A stretch of 42,985 nt of DNA from positions 1 to 42,985 of the forward strand of contig WHSO01000024.1 in assembly GCA_009380075.1 (NCBI GenBank), given 5' to 3'. Numbering within the stretch: position 1 is the stretch's first letter; each line of letters begins with the position of its first letter. Under the pieces are notes generated by a model. The model was not told where the DNA came from and searched no databases. It was given only the letters and a program-made list of their open reading frames with translations. Origin of the DNA: Alphaproteobacteria bacterium. Lineage in GTDB: Bacteria > Pseudomonadota > Alphaproteobacteria > SMXQ01. The position numbers were made by a program, and so were the translations under genes. This document shows positions 35,143-42,985 of this stretch, one piece after another.

Positions 35143-36231
35143 TCAACGCGGCTTTGCGACCGGGAAGCCCCACGCCTCGAAGATCCGCTTCTGCAACGGC
35201 TCAATTATGGCGACGTCTTCCCAACCGACGAAGGCGATCTTCTTGCCCTTCACCAATGTGTTGGTGAGGGAGCCCTCCCGGAAGATCGAGCCCTTGATGG
35301 GCCCTTCCTTGTTGAAGAGGTCCTGCACCTCGGCGGTCGCGAGGACCTCGATGAACAGCAGGGACGTCGCCGGTTTCTTCGACGTCTTGTTGATCCCGAG
35401 CATGTTGTTGAGCCGGACCGGCACGGGTTCCAGCAAGACCACCCGGAGATGCGGTGCATTGCGCTGCTGGATCCGGTACGCGGAATGATAGTGATTGAGC
35501 GAGCCGATCGCATATTCGCCCGCGGCCATGGCGGTGATCGACCGGGTCGCCCCCTTCGTCCACACCGGACGCTGTGCGCCAAGCTTCCTTGCATATTCGA
35601 GGACCTTGTCTTCACCCCACACGACAGCGAGCGCGGCTATGCCCGAGGCCTGCGAGACATCGGCCCACAGGAGCCCGCTGTTCTTCAGCTTGGGGTTCAG
35701 CAAATCCTCGTAGGATTTTGGGGTAAGGTCTGCCGGAAGCGTTTTGGAGTTATACGATATCCCTGCCAGCGCGCTGCCGACCGAAAGCACCTTCGGCTCC
35801 TTCGGATTGATCATCTTGACCGGGATGTCGATCACCCCTTTCTGGGCCATGGTAAGCAAGTCGATCTTGTAGATGTGCGGATAGTACGAGTTGAGGCCGA
35901 GTTCTTCTTCCATGTGAACGACGTCGTTCGGATTGGTTCCGGCCGCGATTTCAAGCAGTACGCGGGCGTCGGCATCGCCCACCTCCTGCCCGACCGCATC
36001 GACGAAGCTGTACTTCGCCTTGAACATTTTTATGACCTTGTCGATGGTCTTCTGGTCGAAGGCGAACGTCGCCATGAATTTGCCGGACTCCGCCCGAGCG
36101 GCCTTGACGATCTCGTCGTGGCTGGCATAGCTGAGATAACCGGCGGCGTTCTTTTCCGCACTGTAAACCGTTCCGGGCGCCGCCAACAAAATGCCGCAAG
36201 CGGCGATTGACAGGGTTTTCAAGACATTCAT
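35143..36231 (-). CDS. ABC importer periplasmic substrate-binding protein (Fe3+-type, AfuA/FutA-like)
   Basis: 362 residues with a signal peptide (MNVLKTLSIAACGILLAAPG ... YSAE). The fold and motifs fit the type 1/6 receptors of the iron, thiamine and phosphonate group: FKAKYSFVDAVGQEVGDADARVLLEIAAG near residue 70, NPNDVVHM, SYEDLLNPKLKNSGLLWADV and MAAGEYAIGSLNHYH. The tyrosine pair typical of true ferric-binding proteins is not evident, so an organic anion or chelate is possible. AGGGAGGT precedes the ATG. It is the middle gene of a permease-receptor-ATPase operon. Confidence 0.87.
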   Translation of the reverse strand: MNVLKTLSIAACGILLAAPGTVYSAEKNAAGYLSYASHDEIVKAARAESGKFMATFAFDQKTIDKVIKMFKAKYSFVDAVGQEVGDADARVLLEIAAGTNPNDVVHMEEELGLNSYYPHIYKIDLLTMAQKGVIDIPVKMINPKEPKVLSVGSALAGISYNSKTLPADLTPKSYEDLLNPKLKNSGLLWADVSQASGIAALAVVWGEDKVLEYARKLGAQRPVWTKGATRSITAMAAGEYAIGSLNHYHSAYRIQQRNAPHLRVVLLEPVPVRLNNMLGINKTSKKPATSLLFIEVLATAEVQDLFNKEGPIKGSIFREGSLTNTLVKGKKIAFVGWEDVAIIEPLQKRIFEAWGFPVAKPR

Positions 36232-36274
36232 CCCAACCTCCCTTGTGTAGTACTCGTTTTACCTGCCTGACGCG

Positions 36275-38047
36275 CTATTCGTTGCCGGAGTAGCCGCGCG
36301 CGATCAGCTGCCTGGCCAAAATCGTCAGCACGGCCAGTCCGACGACCAGGACGACACCGAGTGCCGATGCCATCGAAAAATCCGCCTGGCGTTCCCACAA
36401 ATCGTAGAGCGTAACCGAAATCAGTTCGTTCTGGGGAGTCGACATGAGAAGAGACACGCTCAGGTTCCGGAACGCGTGCGCCGCCACGAAGATCCAGCCC
36501 GAAACGAACGCGGGCAAAAGCAGTGGGAATAGGATGCGGGCGAGAACGAGCGGCTTTCGCGCGCCGCTGACGTAGGCCGCTTCTTCAAGCGATGCCTCGA
36601 TCTGGGTCATGGCCGCGTTCGAGGTTCGGCTTGCAAAGGCGATGAATCGGGTCACCAACGCCAGCGAAAGCACGATCAGGCCGCCATAAAGGCCCGTCCA
36701 GCGCATCCCGGGCGACAGGTAGAACATGATCATCGCCACGGCCACGACCACTGCGGGAATGGCGTGCGGGATGAACGCGATCGAATCCAGGATGATCCGG
36801 CCCGGCACACGCAGGCGGACGATCACCCAGGCGAGCACGAAGGCCAGGGTCATGGTCCCAGTCGCAACCCAGACCGATACCCAGAGCGAATTTTGCGCGG
36901 ATCTCAGTACGCGCGTGTTGGAGAACAGCGTTTCATAGTTGGCGAGCGTCAGCTGGCCGAACATTTCCATCGAGGGCACCCGGTAAAACGGCAACAGGGA
37001 AGCGAGAATCAGGATCATCAGGGGCAGGAGCACGGCCATGGCGAAGTAGACGATCACGACCCCCAAAGCCGGCCAGCGCAGCCTGCCGAGTTCGATCCGC
37101 CGAGGCCTGAAGGCCTTCCCTGAAACGGTCGCGAACTGCTCGGAGCGACGCAGCACGACGCGGTGGTAGATAATCACCAGGATCACCGCGATGAGCAGGA
37201 ATATTGTCGCGTAGGCCGACGCGAGGCCCCAGCTCGAACTCAGGTATGCGGTGAAGTAGATGACCGTCGGAAGCACGTAGACCTGTGCCGGCAGTCCGAT
37301 GAGGAGCGGCGTTTCGAAGTCGTCGAGCGTTCCTATGAAGGAGTACATCCACGTCGCGAGCAGCATTGGAAGCATCAGCGGCAGGGCGACCCGGCGGAGC
37401 GTGTAGAAGGTTCGGGCGCCCGACGTCGCGGCTGCCTCTTCGAGCGCGGGATCCATCAGGCGGAACCCGGCGACCATCATCAGGAAAAGCGTCGTGCTGC
37501 CGCGGACGCTTTCGACGAATATCATTCCTTCCATAGTGTAGATATTGATCGGACCTACCGCGGCGTCGTACCCGAGCGGCGCGAGGATCGCGCGGAGCGC
37601 GACGTTGATGAGTCCGGTACGGGGCGCGAGGAGCAGGATCCACGCCATGGAGGAGAGCATGCCGGGCATCGCGATGGGCAGCAGAATCATCACCCAGGCG
37701 GCGCCGCGGTAAGGCATGTCCGTGCGTTCGACGAGCCACGCCAGAGCGCCGGCGATGACCATGCTGAGCGTAGCCACCATTACGGTGTAGATCAGCGTGT
37801 TGCCAAGCGCCTCGTACGTCAGGCTGCGGGTATAGACGAGAGCGTAGTTCTGGAGCGTCCAGTCGCCCGGGGCCGCGGCGGTGCCCGAACGAAAGCTGAA
37901 GATGATGAGGTAGACGAGCGGGACGACGACGATCCACGCCAGCACCACGGCAGCCGCCACGCTGATCCAATGTTCCCGGATCCACGCCACGAGGCGCAAA
38001 AGGTTGGCCGATCCTCGGCTGCTGCCGGCGGTCTGGATGACGCTCAT
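36275..38047 (-). CDS. ABC importer permease with two fused permease domains (FbpB-like)
   Basis: 590 residues with about 12 hydrophobic helices in two similar halves, so one chain replaces the usual permease pair. Each half has a coupling loop: LEEAAATSGARTFYTLRRVALP and, 320 residues later, LEEAAYVSGARKPLVLARILFP. The first helix is SVAAAVVLAWIVVVPLVYLIIF. This arrangement is standard for iron(III)-type importers. The gene starts an operon continuing with the receptor (43 bases) and the ATPase. The ribosome site before ATG 38047 is weak (GAG). Confidence 0.92.
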   Translation of the reverse strand: MSVIQTAGSSRGSANLLRLVAWIREHWISVAAAVVLAWIVVVPLVYLIIFSFRSGTAAAPGDWTLQNYALVYTRSLTYEALGNTLIYTVMVATLSMVIAGALAWLVERTDMPYRGAAWVMILLPIAMPGMLSSMAWILLLAPRTGLINVALRAILAPLGYDAAVGPINIYTMEGMIFVESVRGSTTLFLMMVAGFRLMDPALEEAAATSGARTFYTLRRVALPLMLPMLLATWMYSFIGTLDDFETPLLIGLPAQVYVLPTVIYFTAYLSSSWGLASAYATIFLLIAVILVIIYHRVVLRRSEQFATVSGKAFRPRRIELGRLRWPALGVVIVYFAMAVLLPLMILILASLLPFYRVPSMEMFGQLTLANYETLFSNTRVLRSAQNSLWVSVWVATGTMTLAFVLAWVIVRLRVPGRIILDSIAFIPHAIPAVVVAVAMIMFYLSPGMRWTGLYGGLIVLSLALVTRFIAFASRTSNAAMTQIEASLEEAAYVSGARKPLVLARILFPLLLPAFVSGWIFVAAHAFRNLSVSLLMSTPQNELISVTLYDLWERQADFSMASALGVVLVVGLAVLTILARQLIARGYSGNE

Positions 38048-38410
38048 CGCGGACTCGATGGAATGGAAAGGGACTCGTCCAATCCAGCCGTACCGGCCGC
38101 CTTCGGCTGCGGTTCGATCATCGGCACTTCAGAGCGAAAGCCCATCCGCAGCCCCTCTTTTGTGCCCGCGGCAAATTCCACATCAAGAACAGTGACGCTA
38201 CCGCCCTGTGTGGAACCTGCCGGACGCACGCCGATTCCCCTGTCGAGCGCCCAGAGAAAGTCGATATCTGCTTAATGCCCAGGACACGAGGCGGCCGTGT
38301 TTTCCTTTTATGCCGCCGTTCGAAAAACGATAACCGGCGGAAATCGGAGCGGCAAGGGCATTCTGGTTGCCCCAGGCCACAGGGGAAAATCACTTGGGTG
38401 GAGTGCCGCT
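38048..38410. other. Divergent intergenic region between the ABC importer and the hydrolase genes
   Basis: About 360 bases that should contain the promoters for the importer operon (minus) and the hydrolase genes (plus). I recognise no operator, terminator or gene in it. A shared regulator binding here would fit the idea that importer and hydrolase act on related compounds. Confidence 0.4.
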
Positions 38411-38545
38411 ATGCAGCATTATCAACCAGGTTCCGACAACCTCAGGGCAATGATTACAGATCGCGCTACCGGAAAGGCGTTTTTTCGCGCCCACGGCTTG
38501 GCTTCGATCGAGTTCTCAGATGATGACGTGAAGTATGAAGAGTGA
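38411..38545 (+). CDS. Small unknown protein upstream of and overlapping the alpha/beta hydrolase
   Basis: A 44-residue frame with a good ribosome site (GGTGGAG seven bases before ATG 38411) that ends in an acidic tail (SIEFSDDDVKYEE). Its stop overlaps the start of the hydrolase by 11 bases, which suggests translational coupling. I do not recognise it. It could be a real small protein, a leader peptide or the last piece of a lost gene. Confidence 0.35.
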   Translation: MQHYQPGSDNLRAMITDRATGKAFFRAHGLASIEFSDDDVKYEE

Positions 38546-39377
38546 CCATGAGACTGGCGTTCTAATCCAGCTCGATGTGCCTTACGGCGGCGGGCCGCAG
38601 GAAAATCTTTGCGTCGACACCTACCGGCCCGCGGGAGACGGCCCGCACCCGGCACTGCTTTGCTTGCACGGCGGTGCCTGGCTGCACGGTTCCCAGAGGC
38701 AATACGAGAGTTGGGGGCCGTGGCTCGCCAAAAGAGGCTATGCCGTGGTCGCGGTGGACTACCGTCTGTCAAGTCAGGTCAGTCCGGCCTGGCCGGGCGT
38801 GTGGGACGATATTTGCCGGTCGCTCGATTGGCTGATCGCCAAAGCGTCCTCGCTCAATATCGATACCACGCGTATCGCCACCATCGGGGATTCCGTCGGT
38901 GGCCTCATGGCGGCCATGCTCTCGCTCGATGAACGAACAGCGCCTCATATTCGCGCCGTAGTGGGGGTCTACGGCGTTTACGATTTGCCAGAATGGTGGC
39001 GTGTAACGCGGCCGCCGAACCGAACCGAGGATCCCGTCGGCAGGCTGATGGGACGGCCTTACGAAGAGGCCAGGGAGGACTACGAGAGTTTCTCCCCGGT
39101 GCATCGATTGCGGGAGATGTCGGGCAAGCCGGCAGCCAGATATTTGATCATCTACGGCGACCAGGATACGCGCGTACCCCACGACCAGTCGGGGCGGTTT
39201 CTCTCCGCGCTCGGTGAAAAGGACGCCGACTTCGAAGCCATGCGGATTCCCGGCGCGGGCCATTCCTGGTTCACCTACGCCAAGGACCATTCGGCGCGCC
39301 GCCGGGTGGACGAAGAACCGAATGTCACGGTAGCGCCTACGCTCCTGCGGTTCCTAGAAAAATCGGTGCCTCAGTAG
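38535..39377 (+). CDS. Alpha/beta hydrolase (esterase/BD-FAE-like)
   Basis: 280 residues. The oxyanion-hole motif LCLHGGAWLHGS is near residue 42. The nucleophile elbow is GDSVGG (Ser about 117), the acid is Asp in IYGDQDTRVP and the base is His in GAGHSW. This matches HGGXW esterases and feruloyl-esterase or kynurenine-formamidase-like enzymes, which cleave small esters or amides. The start ATG 38535 lies inside the preceding small frame. There is no signal peptide, so it acts in the cytoplasm. It is divergent from the ABC importer operon, which may bring in its substrate. Confidence 0.88.
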   Translation: MKSDHETGVLIQLDVPYGGGPQENLCVDTYRPAGDGPHPALLCLHGGAWLHGSQRQYESWGPWLAKRGYAVVAVDYRLSSQVSPAWPGVWDDICRSLDWLIAKASSLNIDTTRIATIGDSVGGLMAAMLSLDERTAPHIRAVVGVYGVYDLPEWWRVTRPPNRTEDPVGRLMGRPYEEAREDYESFSPVHRLREMSGKPAARYLIIYGDQDTRVPHDQSGRFLSALGEKDADFEAMRIPGAGHSWFTYAKDHSARRRVDEEPNVTVAPTLLRFLEKSVPQ

Positions 39378-39479
39378 ACTCGTTCGGGCGGTAGCGCCAC
39401 TCCGCCAAGGCGCGTTCTCCTGATGCTGTCGCTCGTTTCAGAATACTATTCTCATTCGCCGGCATAGTCACGTTGTCGC
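39378..39479. other. Short non-coding stretch after the hydrolase
   Basis: Spacer between the hydrolase and a decayed transposase region. Nothing recognised. Confidence 0.4.
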
Positions 39480-39755
39480 CCGCACAACGAAAAGCCCGCA
39501 GCCACATAGTTCTCAAGCTGCGGCATTCCTCGGGCCCGACATTCGGCAGATGATCCTCGACTGCCGCCAACCCGCAGACATGAGTACCGAGGCACGTTGT
39601 TCGTGATACAGAATTGCGCTCCGAGCGGCGGGCACAGTGAAAGGTCCTCGGCATTAAGCGGACGGCCAAGTCGGCAAACGGAGAAAACGGATTTCCCGGG
39701 CCAGAACCGCCATCACCGCCCGCTCGCGAAGATCCGTGGAAAGAGGGCGCGTCAT
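39480..39755 (-). mobile_element. Decayed IS630-family transposase remnant
   Basis: On the minus strand ATG 39755 opens MTRPLSTDLRERAVMAVLAR, the characteristic start of IS630 transposases (MxRPLSxDLRERVV). After that the frame is broken. Further on, fragments resembling the IS630 C-terminus (PEECR, then NYVAAGF in another frame) appear near 39480-39540. The middle of the gene, including the DDE catalytic core, is gone. The N-terminal match is good and the C-terminal one tentative. Confidence 0.5.
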
Positions 39756-39969
39756 CGATACCGGCCTCCTCCGCAGCCAGAATCTTGAATCACAAAACGC
39801 ATAAAAGGGGAATCCCTCCGGATTCCCTAACCCGTGAAACGCTCTAACCCCACATTCCCGTAAAATCTTCGCGCTGCGAATCATTTTCTCTATAAACTTG
39901 CCGGTCGACGCGCCGCCGCCTGGCGCGGGTGTCTTCTGTGTACATCCCTCCACACTGGAGAAGCTTCGA

Positions 39970-41196
39970 GTGGCTGACTCACGACCCCCGGGTATCCTGT
40001 CTCGACAACTAATCCTCTCGCTCTATCTGCCGGCCACCCTGCTGGCGCTCGGCCAGAGCATGGTCGCGCCCGTCATCCCAGTGTTCACCAAGTCCTTCGG
40101 GATCGGGGTCGATGCCGCTTCCCTCGTCTTCGTGGCGTACAGCGCGGGCGCGCTCGTCGCCACCTTCCCGGCGGGCTACCTGATGGACAAGATCGGCCGC
40201 CGCCCGGTGCTGCTGGCCGGTCCCCTGCTGACGGCGGTCGGCTCGTTCATGACTCCCTTCTCGCATACCTTTTTTGAGCTGCTGTTCTGGCGGTTCGTGG
40301 TCGGCGCCGCCAGCCAGCTCTGGCAGCAAGGCCGCGTGCTCGTCATCGCCGATACGGCGCCGCATGACCAGCGGGCGCGGCAGATGCAATGGATGGTGGG
40401 GATGACCCGCACCGGCCAGCTCTTCGGGCCTTCCGTGGGCGGTTTCCTGGCGGCGGGGTTCGGCCTGTGGATTCCGTTCGCGGTCCACGCCGCACTGACC
40501 ATCATGGCCGTTATCCCCGCCTACAACATGATCAAGGAGACGGCCCCGGGCCGGCGTCGAAGAAACGACGACTCCGAGGAGGTCAAGGCGCAGGGATGGG
40601 GACCGGTGATCAAGTACATGATCACCTTCCAGATCGTCGCCTTCCTGTGCATCCAGATCTTGGCCCAGTTCGGTCGGGGCGGTCAGGAGCAGGGCTCGCT
40701 GAACCTCTATGCGGTGTACGCGTATGACATGGGCCCAGGCGAGCTCGGGCTGTTGAACACTATTGCCATCTTGTTCGGAATCCCGGTGCCGTTCCTCACC
40801 GGCTATCTCATGGATAAGTTCGGACGCCGCGCGGTCATCGCGCCCGGCTTTGCCGCCTACGCGATCGCGGTGGCGCTCATGTCGCTGACCGCCTTCTATC
40901 CGCTGCCGATGAGCTACTTTCTCGCGACATACGTCCTGGTCCAGGCGACGGCGGGCACCACCGGCGGCACCATGCAGGTGCTGGGCACGGACTTTTCCCC
41001 GCAGGAAAATCGCGGGCGATTCTTCGCGATTTGGCGCACGATCGCCCAGTTGGGGGCGACTGTCTCCCCGGCGATCTACGGCTTGATTGCCGAGCACGCG
41101 GGCTTTGGCATCGCCTTTTTGTACCTCTCGTTCTGCGCCGTTGGCGTCGTCTTGGGGTTGAGCCGGGTCCTGGGAGACACCCGGGCTAAACGCTAG
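39970..41196 (+). CDS. Major facilitator superfamily transporter
   Basis: About 408 residues with 12 membrane helices. The MFS loop 2-3 signature is GYLMDKIGRRPVLLAG, with a second copy in the C-terminal half, GYLMDKFGRRAVIAPG. A charged central loop (GRRRRNDDSEEVKAQG) divides the halves. GTG 39970 is chosen because GGAGAAG lies seven bases upstream. The frame also opens at TTG 39898, but that part looks non-coding. Substrate unknown. Given neighbouring catabolic genes it may import an organic acid or export a product. It lies between an IS630 remnant and an IS5-like remnant. Confidence 0.9.
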   Translation: MADSRPPGILSRQLILSLYLPATLLALGQSMVAPVIPVFTKSFGIGVDAASLVFVAYSAGALVATFPAGYLMDKIGRRPVLLAGPLLTAVGSFMTPFSHTFFELLFWRFVVGAASQLWQQGRVLVIADTAPHDQRARQMQWMVGMTRTGQLFGPSVGGFLAAGFGLWIPFAVHAALTIMAVIPAYNMIKETAPGRRRRNDDSEEVKAQGWGPVIKYMITFQIVAFLCIQILAQFGRGGQEQGSLNLYAVYAYDMGPGELGLLNTIAILFGIPVPFLTGYLMDKFGRRAVIAPGFAAYAIAVALMSLTAFYPLPMSYFLATYVLVQATAGTTGGTMQVLGTDFSPQENRGRFFAIWRTIAQLGATVSPAIYGLIAEHAGFGIAFLYLSFCAVGVVLGLSRVLGDTRAKR

Positions 41197-41269
41197 GTCC
41201 TGTGGACTCTTGGGATTCCCGAAGTCAGTGAAGCGTGTTTCAAGACTGCTTTTCGGAGGCGGTCTGGCG

Positions 41270-41425
41270 GTGACAGATCGGTTGTTCCGAACGACGAGCA
41301 ATGGGGGCGGATCGCACCGTAGATCATCGGGCGGCCGGATCAGCTTGGCTCGACGGGCCGCGACAACGGGATGTTCGGGAAGGCGTGCTGTGGGTGGTGC
41401 GCAGGGGCGCGGTGACGCGATCTAC
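41270..41425 (+). mobile_element. Decayed IS5-family transposase N-terminal remnant
   Basis: With two frameshifts and stops the plus strand reads (GTG)TDRLF, then NDEQWGRIAP, IIGRPDQLGSTGRDN, and in another frame EGVLWVVRRGA. This is the N-terminal pattern of IS5/IS1031-type transposases (TDxQWxRIxPLLPG ... GRDNRLFVEAVLWVVRTGAPW). Nothing of the DDE core remains. It lies just before repeat copy D. Confidence 0.6.
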
Positions 41426-41504
41426 GAGTTCTATCAAACCACCGGCTCGCGGGTTTCTGGGCACATGCCGGGGGAAACCGCGCTTTGCCCGGAAACGGCA
41501 GACT

Positions 41505-41730
41505 TGGTGGCGGTGCTGGCAGTCTTCTGCGAACCGCTCTCCGGCCCAATTCCCTGTTAACAGGGAAAATACAGGGTATTTCGCAAATTTATACCCAAAA
41601 CGGCATTTCAGTTTTGCTGTTCTCTACGCTAATTGAAGCGTTTATGGGGAAATTCCCTATGCCATCGAACAGGGAATTTTAATCCTCGTATCAGCGTATT
41701 TGTTCACGGGAACAGGGAACGCATCTTCCA
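41505..41730 (+). repeat. Dispersed repeat, copy D (longest, with internal AACAGGGAA units)
   Basis: TGCGAACCGCTCTCC (41528) is followed by AATTCCCTGTTAACAGGGAA, itself a near-palindrome, then ATACAGGGTATTTCG. Further 'AACAGGGAA' units occur at about 41672 and 41714, plus GGGAAATTCCC at 41646. The preceding GGTGGCGGTGCTGGCAGTC is shared with copy B. It is the most complete copy and suggests that the repeat extends well beyond the core. Confidence 0.8.
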
Positions 41731-42092
41731 CAATACGAGCCGCCAAGGCGCGCTGTGAAGGAGCCGAAACTCCTAACCAAGAAGCCGCCTCCTCGGACGT
41801 CTCGCGGGTGACCAGAATATCAGGGTATGTAACCTTCTCTGCCAAAAGATCCTCTCATAGTGACCGCGATTGCATTTCTTAAGTATACAATCGCGGTTCA
41901 GGACGTGAACTGAGCTCGAACAGGGTGCCCAGAACGTTAGGGCGCTTCCCCCAATGGCCATTCGAGGCCAGGTCTGGACGTTTGGCGCGCCAGTGGCAGA
42001 GTCGGAGCCGAGCTGACGCTAGTCGGCCAGCCGGTAGGCGTACGGCGCTCGAGCCATGCACTACCAGGGCCGGTGCTGTCTTGGAGGCGGTC
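41731..42092. other. Non-coding stretch before the last complete gene
   Basis: About 360 bases. A minus-strand frame (41657-41845) runs out of repeat D and encodes an unrecognised 62-residue peptide. I do not call it a gene. Nothing else is recognised. Confidence 0.4.
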
Positions 42093-42599
42093 ATGAAATG
42101 GGCCCTGTTCGCGCTTCTCGTGCTGGTCGCGCCGGCACCTGTCGTGGCGTTCGACTCGTTCGTGACCGGCCCCGTGGTCTTCGTGCTAGCGCAGCTCCTC
42201 TACATGCTGGTCGACGCGCGTTCGGACGCGGATATCTGGAACCCCCAGATCATTATGTTCTTCGCCGTGCATCTCGCGACGTACGGGTTCGGTTATTTCA
42301 TCGTCGCCTGGGGCGCGACACAGCTTCTCGCGCTGATCGGGTGCTCAGGGGCGCGGTTTGTGGCGCTGGCGGTGTTCGCTTTGGGGGTTGCTGCTCTCGC
42401 CGCGCTACCGATCTACGGGGGCGGTGGAATCTTCGGCGGGAATTGGGGTTCCCTCTCCGCGTTCTTCATGGTGCTTGAAAGGACCCATTTCGGGCCCGAC
42501 GCCGCACTCAAGATCTATGGGTCCGCGCTCACCATTCTCGGCCTGCTCGCCCTGTGGCGTTTCCACGCAGGGCGCCCTAATTTTCTTGCCGATTCGTAG
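42093..42599 (+). CDS. Hypothetical integral membrane protein
   Basis: 168 residues from ATG 42093, preceded by GGAGG. A hydrophobic N-terminus (ALFALLVLVAPAPVVAF) may be a signal or first helix. Three or four further helices follow (VVFVLAQLLYMLV, IIMFFAVHLATYGFGYFIV, FVALAVFALGVAALAAL, IYGSALTILGLLALW). A Gly-rich turn (YGGGGIFGGNWG) lies between the last two. I do not recognise a family. There is no operon partner in the window. Confidence 0.7.
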   Translation: MKWALFALLVLVAPAPVVAFDSFVTGPVVFVLAQLLYMLVDARSDADIWNPQIIMFFAVHLATYGFGYFIVAWGATQLLALIGCSGARFVALAVFALGVAALAALPIYGGGGIFGGNWGSLSAFFMVLERTHFGPDAALKIYGSALTILGLLALWRFHAGRPNFLADS

Positions 42600-42813
42600 G
42601 TGACGCCGTCGATGATGACATCGATCCCATTGCCGGGCCGCATGGGGAGCCCGCGCCCGTCGAACTACGCCGGCCTTTCGATGAACTTTTTCAGGTAATG
42701 GGAGTATTGGTTTTTCTCTCAATTCATTTTCACAAACCAAGCCAATATTCCTTCGGCGATCACGCGTCCGCCGCGGTTTTCCAATCACTGCACTTTTCAG
42801 CCATTGTGGGTAT
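42600..42813. other. Intergenic stretch
   Basis: The first 100 bases read on the minus strand give a short peptide-like fragment (NQYSHYLKKFIERPA) that could be a decayed gene end. No gene is called. Confidence 0.3.
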
Positions 42814-42864
42814 AGCGCCCTTGGACCGGGGACTCGGAACGCGAGGCCCCGGTCAGCAGGCGCT
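42814..42864 (-). terminator. Long nested hairpin after the ferritin-like gene
   Basis: On the minus strand AGCGCC (42864-42859) pairs with GGCGCT (42819-42814). Inside it GACCGGGG (42854-42847) pairs with CCCCGGTC (42831-42824), and CTCG/CGAG pairs further in. It begins five bases after the stop of the gene at the right edge. There is no U-run, so it may be a Rho-assisted 3' end or a stabilising structure. Confidence 0.6.
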
Positions 42865-42869
42865 ACGGA

Positions 42870-42985
42870 TCAACCGAACTGGAAGGGCTCGGCCGGCAAT
42901 GATCCGCCGATCACACCGTTCAGCGTGGTCCAGTGGATCATTTCATCGGCCGAAATCTGAGCGAAAAGTTGGGATAGACCGGAAT
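42870..42985 (-). CDS. Ferritin-like domain protein, C-terminal end only (partial)
   Basis: A minus-strand frame enters from the right edge and stops at TGA 42870-42872. The 37 visible residues include FAQISADEMIHWTTLNGVIG and end GGSLPAEPFQFG. The Glu-x-x-His in ADEMIHW is the fourth-helix metal motif of ferritin-like (DUF4439 / desiccation-related type) proteins, and the ending resembles theirs. The family call is tentative as most of the protein lies outside the window. Confidence 0.5.
   Translation of the reverse strand, partial: SGLSQLFAQISADEMIHWTTLNGVIGGSLPAEPFQFG

Noticed and set aside
41657-41845. Minus-strand 62-residue frame running out of repeat copy D
   Set aside because: No ribosome site or family, and a third of it is repeat sequence. 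More likely a chance frame.

Overview
The window is high-GC DNA that looks chromosomal and alphaproteobacterial. Pointers are the NasS/NasT pair, the fused double-ATPase nitrate importer, a YjbE-type TerC protein, a DNA-binding-domain-only ModE, a CHAD protein, and orphan TctC-type receptors paired with amidohydrolases. An order such as Rhodospirillales or Hyphomicrobiales is plausible, but the sequence alone does not fix it.

Left part, 1-24 kb, mostly dense housekeeping and assimilation genes. A partial amidohydrolase and a frameshifted TctC-like receptor (1-1223, plus) are followed by a complete nitrate assimilation cluster on the minus strand (13220 down to 1258). Its order is nasT, nasS, a regulatory leader, nrtA, nrtB, a fused NrtC/D-type ATPase, nirB, nirD, nasA. 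The leader holds a consensus sigma-54 promoter, two hairpins with six-base loops of the ANTAR-target type, and an intrinsic terminator that competes with the second hairpin. Together they predict control by both nitrogen status and nitrate. Next come a TonB-dependent receptor with a PepSY membrane protein (iron uptake), a TerC-family protein with a structured leader, small Rap1a/Tai-like and VOC proteins, a CHAD protein, and a molybdate system (modABC, a short ModE-like regulator, a TauE/SafE protein). Two CGATAT-N12-ATATCG palindromes lie ahead of modA. Molybdate import supplies the cofactor that the NasA nitrate reductase needs.

Right part, 24-43 kb, accessory. It holds a GMC dehydrogenase with its Tat-dependent small subunit, an nhaA remnant, a PPK2 and an HU-like protein. 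Then follow catabolic-looking modules: a MetE-like zinc protein, a TctC-like receptor with an ACMSD-type amidohydrolase, an aldo/keto reductase, a complete Fe3+/putrescine-type ABC importer, an alpha/beta hydrolase and an MFS transporter. Four copies of one dispersed repeat (core with AATTCCCTG and AACAGGGAA) lie in the gaps between these modules, all in the same orientation. Decayed IS630-like and IS5-like transposase fragments lie in the gaps as well. This indicates assembly by insertion and rearrangement.

The window ends with a hypothetical membrane protein and the C-terminus of a probable ferritin-like protein on the minus strand. I saw no tRNA, rRNA or CRISPR array.
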